This document shows, one piece after another, positions 1 through 11,300 of a DNA stretch of 64,000 nucleotides (position 1 is the stretch's first letter; every line of letters starts with the position of its first letter). The position numbers and the translations under genes are program-made. The DNA comes from Hemicordylus capensis. Lineage: Eukaryota > Chordata > Lepidosauria > Squamata > Cordylidae. The notes below the pieces were generated by a model. It had not been told where the DNA came from, ran no database searches, and worked only from the letters and a program-made list of their open reading frames with translations. The stretch spans positions 4,526,001 through 4,590,000 of the forward strand of contig NC_069671.1 in NCBI RefSeq assembly GCF_027244095.1, given 5' to 3'.

Positions 1-254
1 AAGCGATTCTGTCCCGAGCTGGTGCCCTCTTCCCAGAGCAGAACACTGTCAGTGGGACTTCAGGAGAGCAGGAGCGAGGAAGGATATTGGTGTTACTTGG
101 TGCTTGAATCCAACCACTAGGGAAAGGATAGAAAAGTAGCCTGAATAGCGTCCTCTTTTCTCAGAGGAAACTTTCACTTAACCAGAATCATGGGCTTATT
201 TCAGTTCTGTTTTGTTATGTAGAAGTTGTCCCAAAGCAGAGGGTTATCCAAGAT

Positions 255-545
255 TGCCTCCTTCGACCGGGGCGGCCCTTCCATGAGGCAAAATGAGGTG
301 GTCGCCTCAGGCGGCAGATTATTGGGGCGGCAAAATCTCCCCGCCACTGCCATCGGGGAAGCTCCTTGGGACCAATCTGGCTTTTGCAGGTTTTTCACGG
401 AGTGCCTCTCCTCACACTCCTCACAGAGCCTGCAAGAAGAGGAGGGGAGGAGGCTGCTGGTAACCTTCTCTGCTCCCCTTGCCACTTTCAGCACTCGCAA
501 GGGTCAATTTGAAAGGGGGCTGGGGCCAGGCAGCCTTTGGCGTCT
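255..545 (+). repeat. Dispersed repeat, second copy inverted at 19270-19550
   Basis: The block with GGGGCGGCCCTTCCATGAGG and CCTCAGGCGGCAGATTAT recurs as reverse complement near 19460-19550 (ataatccgccacctgagg, then ctcatgaaggggccgcccct). Family not recognised. Confidence 0.6.
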
Positions 546-1024
546 CCCCCCTTAGTGCGGCAGTAGCTTGCTGCCTGCTTCTGCACGGCTCCTGTTTCGG
601 AGGAGCAGGGGAAGCACAGAGTGGATTCTCCTCCTAGAGAACCCGAATGTCTTGGCCCAGCTCTGCACATGTCACTTCGCAGCAGCCTTGGCCAATCCAT
701 CGCTCCGCCACAGCGGTAGGGCTTTGTCAGCAGATGGAAACCCCTGAAGGCTTGCTAAAAATACGGCTGGGTCAGGAGTTACTCATCGGCGTGGCTGCCA
801 GACTTTTTTTCCCCCCTTTCGTTCAGTTTTTTCAACAGCTGGGCTGTTTTCAAGGCAAAAGAATCTCTGCGGTGGTTTTTCCTCCCAAGCGGTATTTGGG
901 GGTTTCAGAGGAGGAAGGCAGGGTGAAGCAGTGACACTGCCATCATGGGACAGTGAGGGACAGAAAGAGAGCTGAGACTCTCTCCATCAAGCCCCAGCTC
1001 TGCTTTTCCTGTCTGAGCATTAGT

Positions 1025-1450
1025 AACATAGGAAGCTGCCATATACTGAGTCAGACCCTTGGTCTATCTAGCTCAGTATTGCCTGCACAGACTGGCAGCG
1101 GCTTCTCCAAGGTTGCCAGCAGGAATCTCTCTCAGCCCGATCTTGGAGATGCTGCCAGGGAGGGAACTTGGGACCTTCTGCTCTTCCCAGAGTAGCTCCA
1201 TCCCCTAAGGGTGGCCTGCTCAACCTTGCCCCACCCCCCAGCTGTTTTTGGACTACAATTCCCATAACCCACAGCCACAGTGGCCAATAGCCATGGATTA
1301 TGGGAGTTGTCGGTCAACATCTGCAGGAGGGCTGAAGTTAGCAGCCCTGCCCTAAAGGGAATATCTTCCAGTGCTCACACATGTCTCCCATTCAAATGCA
1401 AAGAGGACGGACCCTGCTTAGCAAAGGGGACAATTCATGCTTGCTACCAC
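1025..1450 (-). mobile_element. 5S-tRNA SINE split by a palindromic MITE
   Basis: The reverse-oriented SINE runs from its CR1-like tail (aacataggaagctgccatat) to its 5S-like head. It is interrupted at 1212-1350 by a hairpin MITE. The flanks cctaaggg (1204-1211) and cctaaagg (1351-1358) form a near-perfect 8-bp target duplication. Confidence 0.85.
1212..1350. mobile_element. Palindromic hAT-like MITE (GGCCTGCTCAAC type)
   Basis: The inverted arms contain TTTTTGGACTACAATTCCCA and ATTATGGGAGTTGTCGG. It is inserted in a SINE with an 8-bp duplication differing at one base. Confidence 0.75.
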
Positions 1451-1724
1451 TTCTCCCTCAACTGCAGCAGGAGGTGATGGTTCTAGAGCACCCCTGCTCT
1501 AGAACCTGCAGCTCACCACCACCCCAGCTCTAGACCCTACAGATCAGCCCTGCACAATTTTGGCACTCGTTTGACTACAGCTCCCATCATCCCTGATGAC
1601 TGACCACTGTGGCTGGGGATGATGGGTCCAACAGCAGCCATCTGGAAGAAGAAGTGGGCAGACACTAGATTAAGAGATTCTACTACTCTGGCTATAGTTT
1701 CTACTACTCTGAGCGCAGTCATAT

Positions 1725-2285
1725 AATGCCGGAGCATTTTCCAGACACTGACTTTACTGCAATTTTACTTTGGGAGAGTGGGTGTACGTTAACATACCAG
1801 CCAGATTTACCCCAAAGCCCGTGCAGTATTGCAGAGAGCATGTCACACACAATTCAGGTTTTCCCCTCCGTATCAGAACCTAGCTTGATTTTTGTCCGGA
1901 GTAAAAAAACACCAACCTCTTTTTTTGTGTCGGAGTATCCGTTATGCCCCAGACTCACAGTAAAGCCTCGCGGTAAACCTGGGGTAAAACCTGCTCTCTG
2001 GAAAGGCTCCTGGGAGTTCTCCACACAGCCGGCGTTACTGCTAGTTTTCTGCAAGGCTTTACTGCGAACTCAGCGCGATCCGAAAAACCCGATGCGAAAA
2101 TTGGATTTTTTCGCCTCGGACATAAATCAGGTTGCACTTAACGAGCAGTGAAAAACCCGAATCGTGTGTGAAGTGCTTCCCGATAGCGTGCAGAGACTTT
2201 GGGTAAATCTGCCCGATATGTGAACGTGCCCACTCCATTCCAGAGGAGATGTGGGCTAAAAGCCGGTTGTAGAAAACCTCCTGGT
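1725..2285. mobile_element. Foldback DNA element, ~560 bp, GGAGGTTTTTCACAC-type ends
   Basis: The left arm (agatttaccccaaagcccgtgc and onward, near 1804) and right arm (near 2205-2160, reverse) are inverted copies of one module. The same module is found singly at 5550-5770, 6660-7220, 21490-21730, 27540-27840 and 27835-28350. No transposase frame is seen. Confidence 0.6.
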
Positions 2286-2465
2286 ATTATTTCTTTAATT
2301 GTTATTGCGAAAGATTAATAACCAATCTCATTGCAGTATTGCAAGCTTTGCCCAATGACATCATAAAAACTGTCATATATTGGAAACCTGAAGATCCTTG
2401 ACCCCAGACCTCAGCTGTTTCTGCCACCCATCAGTCATTCAGAGTTCCACCCGACACTTCAACAG

Positions 2466-2760
2466 CAGCCTTCTACCGAGTCAGACCCTTGGTCCATCTA
2501 GCTCAGTATTATCTACTCCAGGTATTCTCAGCGTTGGGTCCCCAGATGTTATTGGACTTCAACTCCCATAATCCCCAGCCCCAGTGGCCTTTGGTTGGGG
2601 ATTATGGGAGTTGAAGTCCAATAGCAACTGGGGACCCAACGTTGAGAATCCCTGGTCTACCCAGACCGGCAGCGGCTTCTCCAAGGTTGCAGGCAGGAGT
2701 CTCAGCCCTATCTTGGAGAGGCTGCCAGGGAAGGAACTTGGGACTTCCTGCACCTACATT
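2466..2760 (-). mobile_element. 5S-tRNA SINE fragment split by a MITE
   Basis: Tail and body of the SINE (gtcagacccttggtccatct to ggagaggctgccagggaagg), with a hairpin MITE inserted at 2519-2654. The head is absent or degraded. Confidence 0.75.
2519..2654. mobile_element. Palindromic hAT-like MITE (CAGGGATTCTCAACGTTGGG type)
   Basis: 136 bp with near-perfect arms that read into each other around aggcc/ttggttgggg. Flanks atctactc and gtctaccc match at 6 of 8 positions, a worn 8-bp duplication of SINE sequence. Confidence 0.8.
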
Positions 2761-3324
2761 CCAAGTAGATGTCCACCCCCTTTATTCAGAGGGAGTGCTG
2801 TTGTCTTATGGCGGGCTTCCTACTCCGAGAATGGATCTTGAACCTGGCTCCAACTGGTAGAGTGGAGGTCTGGCAGAATACAGAGTAGAATACAGCGCTT
2901 GAAGCCCGCTCACCACAAGAAGATTAGCCCGGGATCTGGGTGACGGTTTCTGCGAGGGGAACTTGCTAGTGGGAGTTCGCGCCACTCCGTCTGGTCTCCT
3001 ACCCCCCTCCCCTCATTCCCTAACTGGCAAGACAGATTTGCTTCATGGATCACTCACAACCGAGCGACTGCCAGCAGGCTCTTGGCAAGGAGCCGTCGAC
3101 CCATCTGTGAGTCTTGCCGCCAAAGGAGCTCTTTGCCAGAAGGAAACCGGAGCCACTTTGGTCTCCTTTGGTGGGACTTCCTGGACCAAACTGATACAAA
3201 AGAGAGGCAGGGTGGAGGCTGCTACTGGAGCCGTCAGTGCAGACTGCCTGGCGTGGATAAAAGCATCCGCGATCTTCTCCTGTGACCAGGGCGATCCAAG
3301 TGCCTCCTGAGGCAAGACGTCAAA

Positions 3325-3505
3325 CGGTACCCTGGAGAGGACCAGCCAAGTTCCAAGTCCCCTCCCTGGCAGCATCTCCAGATCAGGCTGAGAGAGACTC
3401 CTGCCTGCAGCCTTGGAGAAGCCGTTGCCAGTCTGGGTAGACAAGACTGAGCTAGACGGACCAAGGGCCTGACTCAGTCGAAGGCGGCTTCCTATGCTCC
3501 TTGGA
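3325..3505 (+). mobile_element. 5S-tRNA SINE, 5'-truncated
   Basis: Body and tail only: ctccctggcagcatctcc, ctgcctgcagccttggagaa, gagctagacggaccaagggc, ggcggcttcctatgctcc. Confidence 0.8.
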
Positions 3506-4810
3506 CTATTTTTGGTTCTGCTCATCAGAGGGAAGAAGAAGTCACTGAAGCTTCATCTTACACAGCTCCTCAACTTTAGAGACTGCCCCAGAGATGGCTT
3601 TGAATCGGTGTGTTTACATTTTATGTCTGTTAGTCTACAGTCTGTCTTTCTGCCCCCCACCCCAGAAGGGCCCTTTAGGTGGCATACCAGGAAAGAATAA
3701 TAATGCCGTAAAAAATTGATCTCATCCACACCAAGTATCGGTCCGATACAACAAACGCGCAGCGGCCGAATTGTAATTAGCCCCCGAGCCGGAGCAGACA
3801 TGAGCCACGGCCAGCCAGACTCATAAATCACAGAGAGCAACTTCATGGCTGCTACGTCAGCCCTCCAGCCTCTGTTGGACTACAAAGCCCATCATCCCCC
3901 GCCACAGTGGGTTGATGGGCATTGTAGTCCAGCGTCTGCAAGGGGGCCGAAGCTCTGCAGCCCTCCTCTAGGAACTTGGGGTTTGCTGTATTTTGAACCC
4001 TATGCATGCAGAATGGCCGAGCCTCCCTCCAGCTTATCCCAGAGGCCGTTTCTTTTTGCCAGCCAGATGGTGCGTCTCTCTGCTAAGTGCTGCCTGCTTG
4101 CAGCTGCTGCCGGGGGCCAGGAGTCCGTGCCAAGGAGCACGTGGCACTGAAGGAGGGCTAGGGATCTCCGCCAGGGGGACACTTTGGATGTCCAAGAGGC
4201 ACGGGAATGCCTAGATTCCTGGCAGGCGCAGATGGCAAGAGAAGGGCCAGCTGCTGAGGCCCTCTCTCTCTCTCTCTCTCTCACCCCCCCACCACCAGCT
4301 GTGACCTTGTGGCAGCTCCTTCCTCTGCTGCTGCTGCTGCTGCTGCTGGGATCAGTGGGGCGTTGTGGTCAGTGCCCCGAACCGACAGCCACTCGGACTG
4401 CGGATCAACAAGGCATGCCGGCACGCCGGGGGAGTGGCCAGGTCGTGCCGTTATAGGGGTGCACCTTGCCGCAGATGTGCCTCCCTCACATGCACTCATC
4501 CCCCCCCACCAACCCTGCTCAGGTTCACACAAGGGGTGCTGAGGGCTGTGGTCCCGCTGATGGTCGTGCGGTCAGGGCCGAAGGGGTCATGGCATCCAGG
4601 ATGCGGGGAGGGGGCTGTCTCCGGCATAGTTTGGGGTTTTCTTGGTCTTGTTTTGTGAAAAGAGTTGTGGGGAGGGGAATTGGGATCAAGGAGGAGAAGT
4701 GAGCCTCCTATGTTCCTAGATATGTGGATGGTCACAGACATGCCGTGAAGCATCGGATATGGCTTTTTACACAGAATCTAATAATTTGACTGGACTCTCA
4801 GTGAGTTGTT

Positions 4811-4930
4811 GTTTCTTCTCCTCCTCCTCCTCCTTCTCCTTCACCTCCTCCTCCTCCTTCTCCTCCTCTTCCTTCTCTGTCTTCTTCTTCACCTCCATCA
4901 TCCTCTCCTCCTCCTCCTCCTCTTCCTCCT
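4811..4930 (+). repeat. 120-bp polypyrimidine (TCC/TTC) tract
   Basis: Almost uninterrupted C/T strand, mostly CTCCTC and TTCTCC units. Open frames of Leu, Ser or Glu here are artefacts of the repeat. Confidence 0.95.
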
Positions 4931-5040
4931 GTGGGCTCCCCAGAGGCATCTGGTGGGCCACTGTATGAAACAGGATGCTGGACTAGATGGGCCTTCTTGG
5001 GCCTGATCCAGCAGGGCTGTTCTTAGATTCTTATGTTCAG
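4931..5040 (+). mobile_element. CR1 LINE 3' end
   Basis: Contains tggactagatgggcc, gcctgatccagcagggctgt and a terminal ttcttag/attcttatg repeat, the usual reptilian CR1 3' terminus. Other copies are at 25259-25498 and 34684-34890. Confidence 0.75.
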
Positions 5041-5246
5041 AACAGACTAGCAGCTGTGAAGCATGGTAAAGTGGGGGAGGGGGTCAGTGGGGGCTCTCCC
5101 GTTTTGTCCCCATGACTCCCAACGTTTTGAGCTGGAAGTTCCCAATAAATCAGCAGCTCAGTGCTGGCTACTTGCCAGAGGGCACATGGGGGGCCTCTCC
5201 CCCAATCCCCGCCTCCCTGTGGCTCACCCAACTCTTGCTTCCTCAG

Positions 5247-5350
5247 CTGCAACCTGACGTGTCCGACTGGTCAATATGGCGTGAACTGTGAAGAGTCTTG
5301 CAGCTGCCATGAGGATTCCTGCGACCCCCTGACTGGAAGCTGCCACATGG
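5247..5350 (+). CDS. SCARF2: SCARF2 exon: last EGF-like segment
   Basis: Acceptor cctcag precedes 5247 and donor gtaagc follows 5350. It reads CNLTCPTGQYGVNCEESC and then SCHEDSCDPLTGSCHM, with eight cysteines, a laminin/EGF-like spacing typical of SCARF ectodomains. One base at the start belongs to a split codon. The last base (G) joins AG of the next exon to make Glu. Confidence 0.93.
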
Positions 5351-8300
5351 GTAAGCAACCCCTGGACGGAAGCTCAACCATCCCGGAGGGATGCCCTGAG
5401 GCAGTTTCAGGGCCTGGGCCTCGTGGTGCTATGGGCCCTCCTTGCTACGGGGCCCAGGACAGAACAGAGTTGGTGCATGTGCTTTGCACCTGCCCAGAGG
5501 CCCTCTTGTCCTTGGTAGTTGTTCATGCCTTCCCTGCTACTGTGTCTCCAAGGCGTTTTCCACACAGGGCTTTTAGCTCGCATCTCCTCTGAAACAGAGG
5601 GTGTGTGTTCACGTATCGGCCAGAATTACCCTGAAGGTCCCTGCAAGCTATTGGGGAGCACTTCACACACAATACGGGTTTTTCGTTGCGTGTGAGAGTG
5701 TCGCCCGATTTTGTATCCAGTTTTTGTGTTGGTTTTTGAGGCAACTTCGGTCTCACAGTAAAATCTGCTGTGCAAAAAATGCCCAGGCTGGAGAAAACGT
5801 CATCTGATTAACTCACCTGATTGACCTCACCCCCCTCTAAGGTTGTGCATGAATCGGAGGCCTTTTTATGGGCCTCTGGGCAGGTTTGAACGACCGGTGA
5901 TTCGGCCGATTCGAAGGCGGGGGATACCTTTAAGGGTGGGGGAAGGTGCTCTTACCCCTTCCTCCGTGTTTTCCCCACCCATGCTACACTTTAATACGGT
6001 CCGGCAGGGTGGCAACGTACTTCCCTGCTGCCCCATTGCCTTGTCAGACTGGAAGTGACAGGAAGTACATCGAGCTCGTACAGGCGCATGTGCATCGGGC
6101 ACTTCCTGTCGCTTCCGGTCCGATGTGGCAGAGAGGTACGCTGCCGCCCCGCTGGACCCTTTAAAAGTGTAGCACCGGCGGGGGGAACATGGCAGGAGGG
6201 ATAAGAGCACCCTCCCCTGCCCTTAAAGGTATCCCCCCGCCTTCGAACCGGCCGAAATCGCCGGTCGTTCATACCTGCCCGGAGACCCATAAAAAGGCCT
6301 CCGATTCATGCACAACCTTAGAGGGGGGTGAGGTCAATCAGGTGAGTTAATCAGATGACGTTTTCTCCAGCCTGGGCATTTTTTATGACGTCAGTGTTGA
6401 ACTGCACAATGAACAGTGGGTGCGTGTGGGTATGGAGAGGAAGCAACTTCATGGCCACCAAATTTGGGTTTCTTTGGTGTGTGCAGTGCGGCTATGAAAC
6501 AAATCTGCTAGCCAGCTTGAACACCTGCCTATTCATTTGATGTACCTGATAGTTTTCCTGGGTCGTCTTCCCTGCGTGTCTAAAAACACTCAGTCCTGAG
6601 CTCCCCTTAAATAATATGGCAAGGGGAAATTATGAGGGGGAAGAACTGGTTTTACGAGAAACTGTGAAAATTGAGGATTTACCCCAAAGTCCCTGCAAGC
6701 TATCAGGGAGTGCTTGACACACGATTTGGGTTTTTCACTGATCGTTAGAGTGCAACCCGCTTTAAATCGGGCCTTCTTGGTTGCTGCCCCAAGACTTTGG
6801 AATGCACGCCCTACATAGATACGAGCCTCCCCATCTCTGGCAATTAAAAAAAAAAACCTTCTGAAAACCCATCTCTTTAACCAAGCTTCCTCGGCTTTTT
6901 AAAATTGGTTTTTAAATTGTTCTGGTTATTTAATTGCTGTTTTATGATGCTTTAATTGTTAATTATTGTCATTTTGCGCTGTTTTATCATTTCTGTTTTA
7001 ACTGTTAACTGAGTTTAATGGTTTTGTTTTAATATAAACCTCCCTGAGCCTTTTCGAAGGGAGGTATAAAAAAATCAAATCAATCAATCAATAAAGCCAG
7101 TCAGTCTGGGGTTTTAAAAATCCACTTTTTGCATCAGGTTTTTTGGATAGCGTTGAGTTCGCAGTAAAGCCTCGCAGAAAATTCGCAAGAAAACCTGCAG
7201 TGTGGCAAACGCCCTGGCTTTTGTGTCTGTGTGTGTGGTTTAGTGCAGGGATTCTCAGTGTTGGGCTCCAAGATGTTTTTGGACTTCAGCTCCCATAATC
7301 CCCAGCCCCAGTGGCCTCTGGTTGGGGATTCTGGGAGTTTAAGTCCAATAACATCTGGAGGCCCAACATCGAGAATCCCTGGTTTAGTGGACTCGTGTTT
7401 TTTTTTTCCCCCATATTCACTGAAAAAGTTGATCGTAAACAGTGGACTTTAACCCGAAGTGCCTCTTTTAACGGCGCCGCTGCCAACTCAGCCCCCACTC
7501 GTCACAGCTTCTGGGGTCTGATTCGGTCCCTGCTGGCCTGCTGCTGACTCCAAAGCTATGGCCAGCCTCCGCTCTAACCCTCACTTGATTCTCTTTCAGA
7601 GGCCAATCAGCGGATGGGTGTGGTGGGGGCAGCCGCCCTCTTGGCCCTGCTTCTCATCCTGCTCCTCTCGCTCCTCTGTTGCTGCTGCGTTTGCCGAAAG
7701 AAGGACCACACTCGGGAGTAAGCATTGATGCGGAGTCTTTCGAGGACGCTGTGGGAGCCATTGGGGGCTGGTGGAAGAGCCGGATCTCTCTCTGAGAGGC
7801 ATGAGACAGCAGGCAGGGCCCGGGACCTTTTGCTGCCCGAGCTGAAGGATATGGTTTATTTTTGTTTGTTTGTTTTGTTTTGTTTTATTTAACATGTTTT
7901 TATACCGCCCAAAACCTACGTCTCTGGGCGGTTTACAACAAGATAAAAACAAAAGGAAAACATTAATTAAAAACAAAAACAAGACATTTAAAAACAAAAA
8001 ATTTGAAACCCAACAATTATAAGTGTTTATGCAATGTTCTAAAAACAACATTAGAACAATCAAAACAATATCAGTTAAAAGTTAATATTGATATTGTCAA
8101 TATTACAACAATATCGGTTATTATGACAGACACACATACCCAGCATCCTCAGGCTCTGCTGCCCAGGCTGTGGCAACTCATCAGTGCAATCAGACTGTGT
8201 GAGAGGAGAGCGGGTCTGGTGGTCGTAAGCATGACATGTCCCCCTAGCTAAGCAGGGTCTACCCTGGTTTGCATTTGAATGGGAGACTCCATGTGTGGGC

Positions 8301-11300
8301 ACTGTTAAGATAGTCCCTTTAAGGGGATGGGGAGAGCAGAAGGTTCCAAGTTCCCTCCCTGGCAGCATCTCCAAGATGGGGCTGAGAGGGACTCCTGCCT
8401 GCAACCTTGGAGAAGCCGCTGCCAGTCTGGGTAGACAATACTGAGCTAGATAGACCAAGGGTCTGACTCAGTATATGGCAGCTTCCGATGTTCCCTATGT
8501 TCCTATGACAAAGCCAGGCAGTGGTGGCAGGCACATCACTAGCTTACGTCAGGGGTGGAATCAGGGGGTGGGGGGGAGGGGAGAGGTGTCCCCACAGCAA
8601 GTTGAGGAAAGGAAAACAAGCACGTTGCCTCAGTGGGATGAGGAAGGGTGATAGTGGGCAGCAGGGAGGCCCGGGGTGACAGACAGGTGGCACTTGATAC
8701 CCCCATACCCTTTTGCATCGGCGCCCAAGGCGATTGCCTCTCCCTGCCTTGCAGAAGGGACGTCCCTGCAAGGCCTGATGGAGCCTCCAGCCAAGAAAGG
8801 CCTTAGCAAGGATAACTTATCTGGATAACAGGTGGGACCCGTTCGGGCCTGAAATGTCAGCAGGCCCAACTTTCAGCCCAGCTTGTGGGGAAGTTCTGTG
8901 GTGAAAGGGGAAGTGGAAAAAAGCTGAGCTCTAGCCTTTGTAGAAGTGGCATTATGGAGCAAAACATGCAGTCACTCTTCTGCTCAACCGCTAGACTTGG
9001 ATTAAGAAAGGTGGGGCTCAGCACAGGAGGGTTTCACTTTCACAAGTACAGTAATCCCCTGAGGAATGTTGCCTTGTTTGCTATCCACAGGGGATCTCTA
9101 TTGGGCAGTTGAGTGGATAGCTTGCTTTTGATGTAAATCACTGCCTGCCTTCCAGGCTGTGCATTGTACTGTTTAAGGACTTTCTTGGCTTTACATTCAA
9201 TGCATGCCTACTTAGAAGTAAGTACCCTTGGTTTCAATCAGTTCTTCTCTCAAATAACTGTGATTGGAATTGCAGCCTCAATTAAAAAGCTGTACTTTTT
9301 TTGTTGTTCGGTTGCTGCTGTTAATATGTTAAGGAAAGTGGTCAGGCGAAGATGTCTTCCCCAATTATTGTTGGTAGATACCCAGGGCAAATCCACTGGA
9401 AAGTGCAGCTGCTGATTTGCATATGCAAAATTATTTCCAAGCCAGTTTACATAATATGCAAGTTAGGCACCCAGATTTGCAAAGCCAAAATATGGCAACC
9501 CAACTCTCATGGTTGCGTTTCATCACACACACTGAGCCCTAGGATCAGCATGTGTGGTGTGACTGTGGCTGGAAATCTAACCCCATGCCTGGCTTTCATT
9601 GCAGCACAAACCAAGACCTGGCCAGCAAGAAGTCTCCCAGACGCCTTTGTGGCAGGTTCAGCCGGATCGGCATGAAGTTGCCCAGGATTCCTCTCCGCCG
9701 GCAGAAGCTACCCAAAGTTGTAGGTAAGGAGCCCCACTCACTCCAGGGTGTTTGGTGCACAGAATATTTTGTCCAGCCATAAGCAGTGCCTTTGGTCTAG
9801 CCTGCTAGCAACCCCAGCCTAGAGTTGCCATGAATTTCAGAGTTTTGAGTTTCACCTGGATCTTAAGCGTCTCACCCAGCTTGCTTCACCCAACCAGGTT
9901 TGCCCGGATTTCAGCTTTCATTAAAAAAAAAAAAAGCTAAGCTCCAGCCCTCGTTGAAGCAGAGTCATGGAGCAAAACGTGCAGCCACTATTCTGTTCAA
10001 AAACTATTTTCAAGCCAATTTACATAATATGGCAACCCTACGGCCCAGCCCATGTGATACAAAGAGGGGAGGCAGGAATCCGCTCTGACGAGAATCCATC
10101 CTTTCAGCATCTTCCCATATTGCTGCTGCCCGATATAGGTGTTTCCCATAATCTGTAGCAAGCATGACTTGTCCCCTTTGCTAAGCAGAGTCTGCCCTGG
10201 TTGCATATGAATGGGAGACTACATGTGTGAGCACTGCAAGAAATTCCCCTTTTAGGGGATGGAGCCTCTCTAGGAAGACCATATCAGGTTCCAAGTTCCC
10301 TCCCTGGCAGCATCTCCAAGACAGGGCTGAGAGGGACTCCTGCCTGCAACCTTGGAGAAGCCGCTGCTGCCAGTCTGTGTTGACAGTACTGAGCTAGATG
10401 GACCAAAGGTCTGACTCAGTAGAAGACAGCTGCTTATGTTCCTGTGTAATATGGTACCGTGATGTCCTCATGGTCCTATGGGATCCCTGATTGTTTGGGA
10501 GCACACAGTGAAAAAGTCCTGAGTGGTTTTTAAAAAAAATAGCAAATCAGCAGCATATCAGGGAGAGCATTATCGCATATAGGGGCTGAATAATGAGCAA
10601 AAAAGAGTAGAAAGCAGGCTTCCCTCCTCCCCAAGCACTTCCCCACATATGCACACAGCAAGGTGAAATTAAACCTCGTGGAAATCTGGCACAGCACGAA
10701 TCGAGGCTCGTTTTCGGACGATCCCATCTCGAATCGTTTGTAAATTCAGGCCCAAGACTGAATATTCCGTTTCCCCGAGAAGTTCCTCTCCCTGGCTTGG
10801 GAGAGAGTGGCGGTCCGCATGGCTGGAAGTTTGTGGCTGAGAGCGTGGGGGACCGTTTTCCCACCGCAACGATAACAAGGGGCTGTGTTTACAGAGGCGC
10901 AACGGAGACGGTTTTTTTCCCTCCCAAGAATAGAGGCTCCTTCTGTGAAGGGGAGCTGGCTGTGAGCGCTGGCTGAATGGGCCTGTGTGTGCACATGCGT
11001 TTCCTGGCGTCTGCTGCTGGTTGGAGGCTTTAGATAAACAGGGCAGTCCGAGCTCCCCCAACCCCTTGGCCTCTGTTTACTCGAAGGCTGAGACGGGCTG
11101 CTTCCTCGTCCCACAGGAGGGGATGCAGTAGCAGCTTCTCCTAAAGAGCGGGGGGGGGCTAAAGGAGGCGCAGCCAGAGGTGCACCTAGATCATTTTGGA
11201 GCCTGGACCTAACAGCCTTTTGGGGGCTCCCTTCTGCTCCTGCCGCTGCCGACAGACAAGCTGCAATGCATTGTTTTTTACACCAGAACATGCTCAGGGA

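Larger units (their letters stand above)
1..5246 (+). other. SCARF2 intron (upstream of first visible exon)
   Basis: No cysteine-rich EGF-type exon with splice sites was found here, so this is read as intron. It holds a dispersed repeat (about 255-545), two 5S-type SINEs each split by a MITE, a foldback element (1725-2285), a SINE 3' fragment (3325-3505), pyrimidine tracts and a CR1 3' end (4931-5040). Confidence 0.6.
5351..7599 (+). other. SCARF2 intron with large palindrome
   Basis: Holds a half foldback module (5550-5770), the 611-bp inverted repeat, a second module (6660-7220, itself interrupted by a LINE 3' end at 6770-7095) and a MITE (7246-7381). No other gene seen. Confidence 0.8.

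Noticed and set aside
1-5246. Additional upstream SCARF2 EGF exons
   Set aside because: No cysteine-spaced frame flanked by AG and GT was found; the remaining exons are presumed upstream of the window.
8205-8330. Possible genuine 5S rRNA gene
   Set aside because: Only the internal promoter region resembles 5S, and the rest is SINE body repeated many times in the window.
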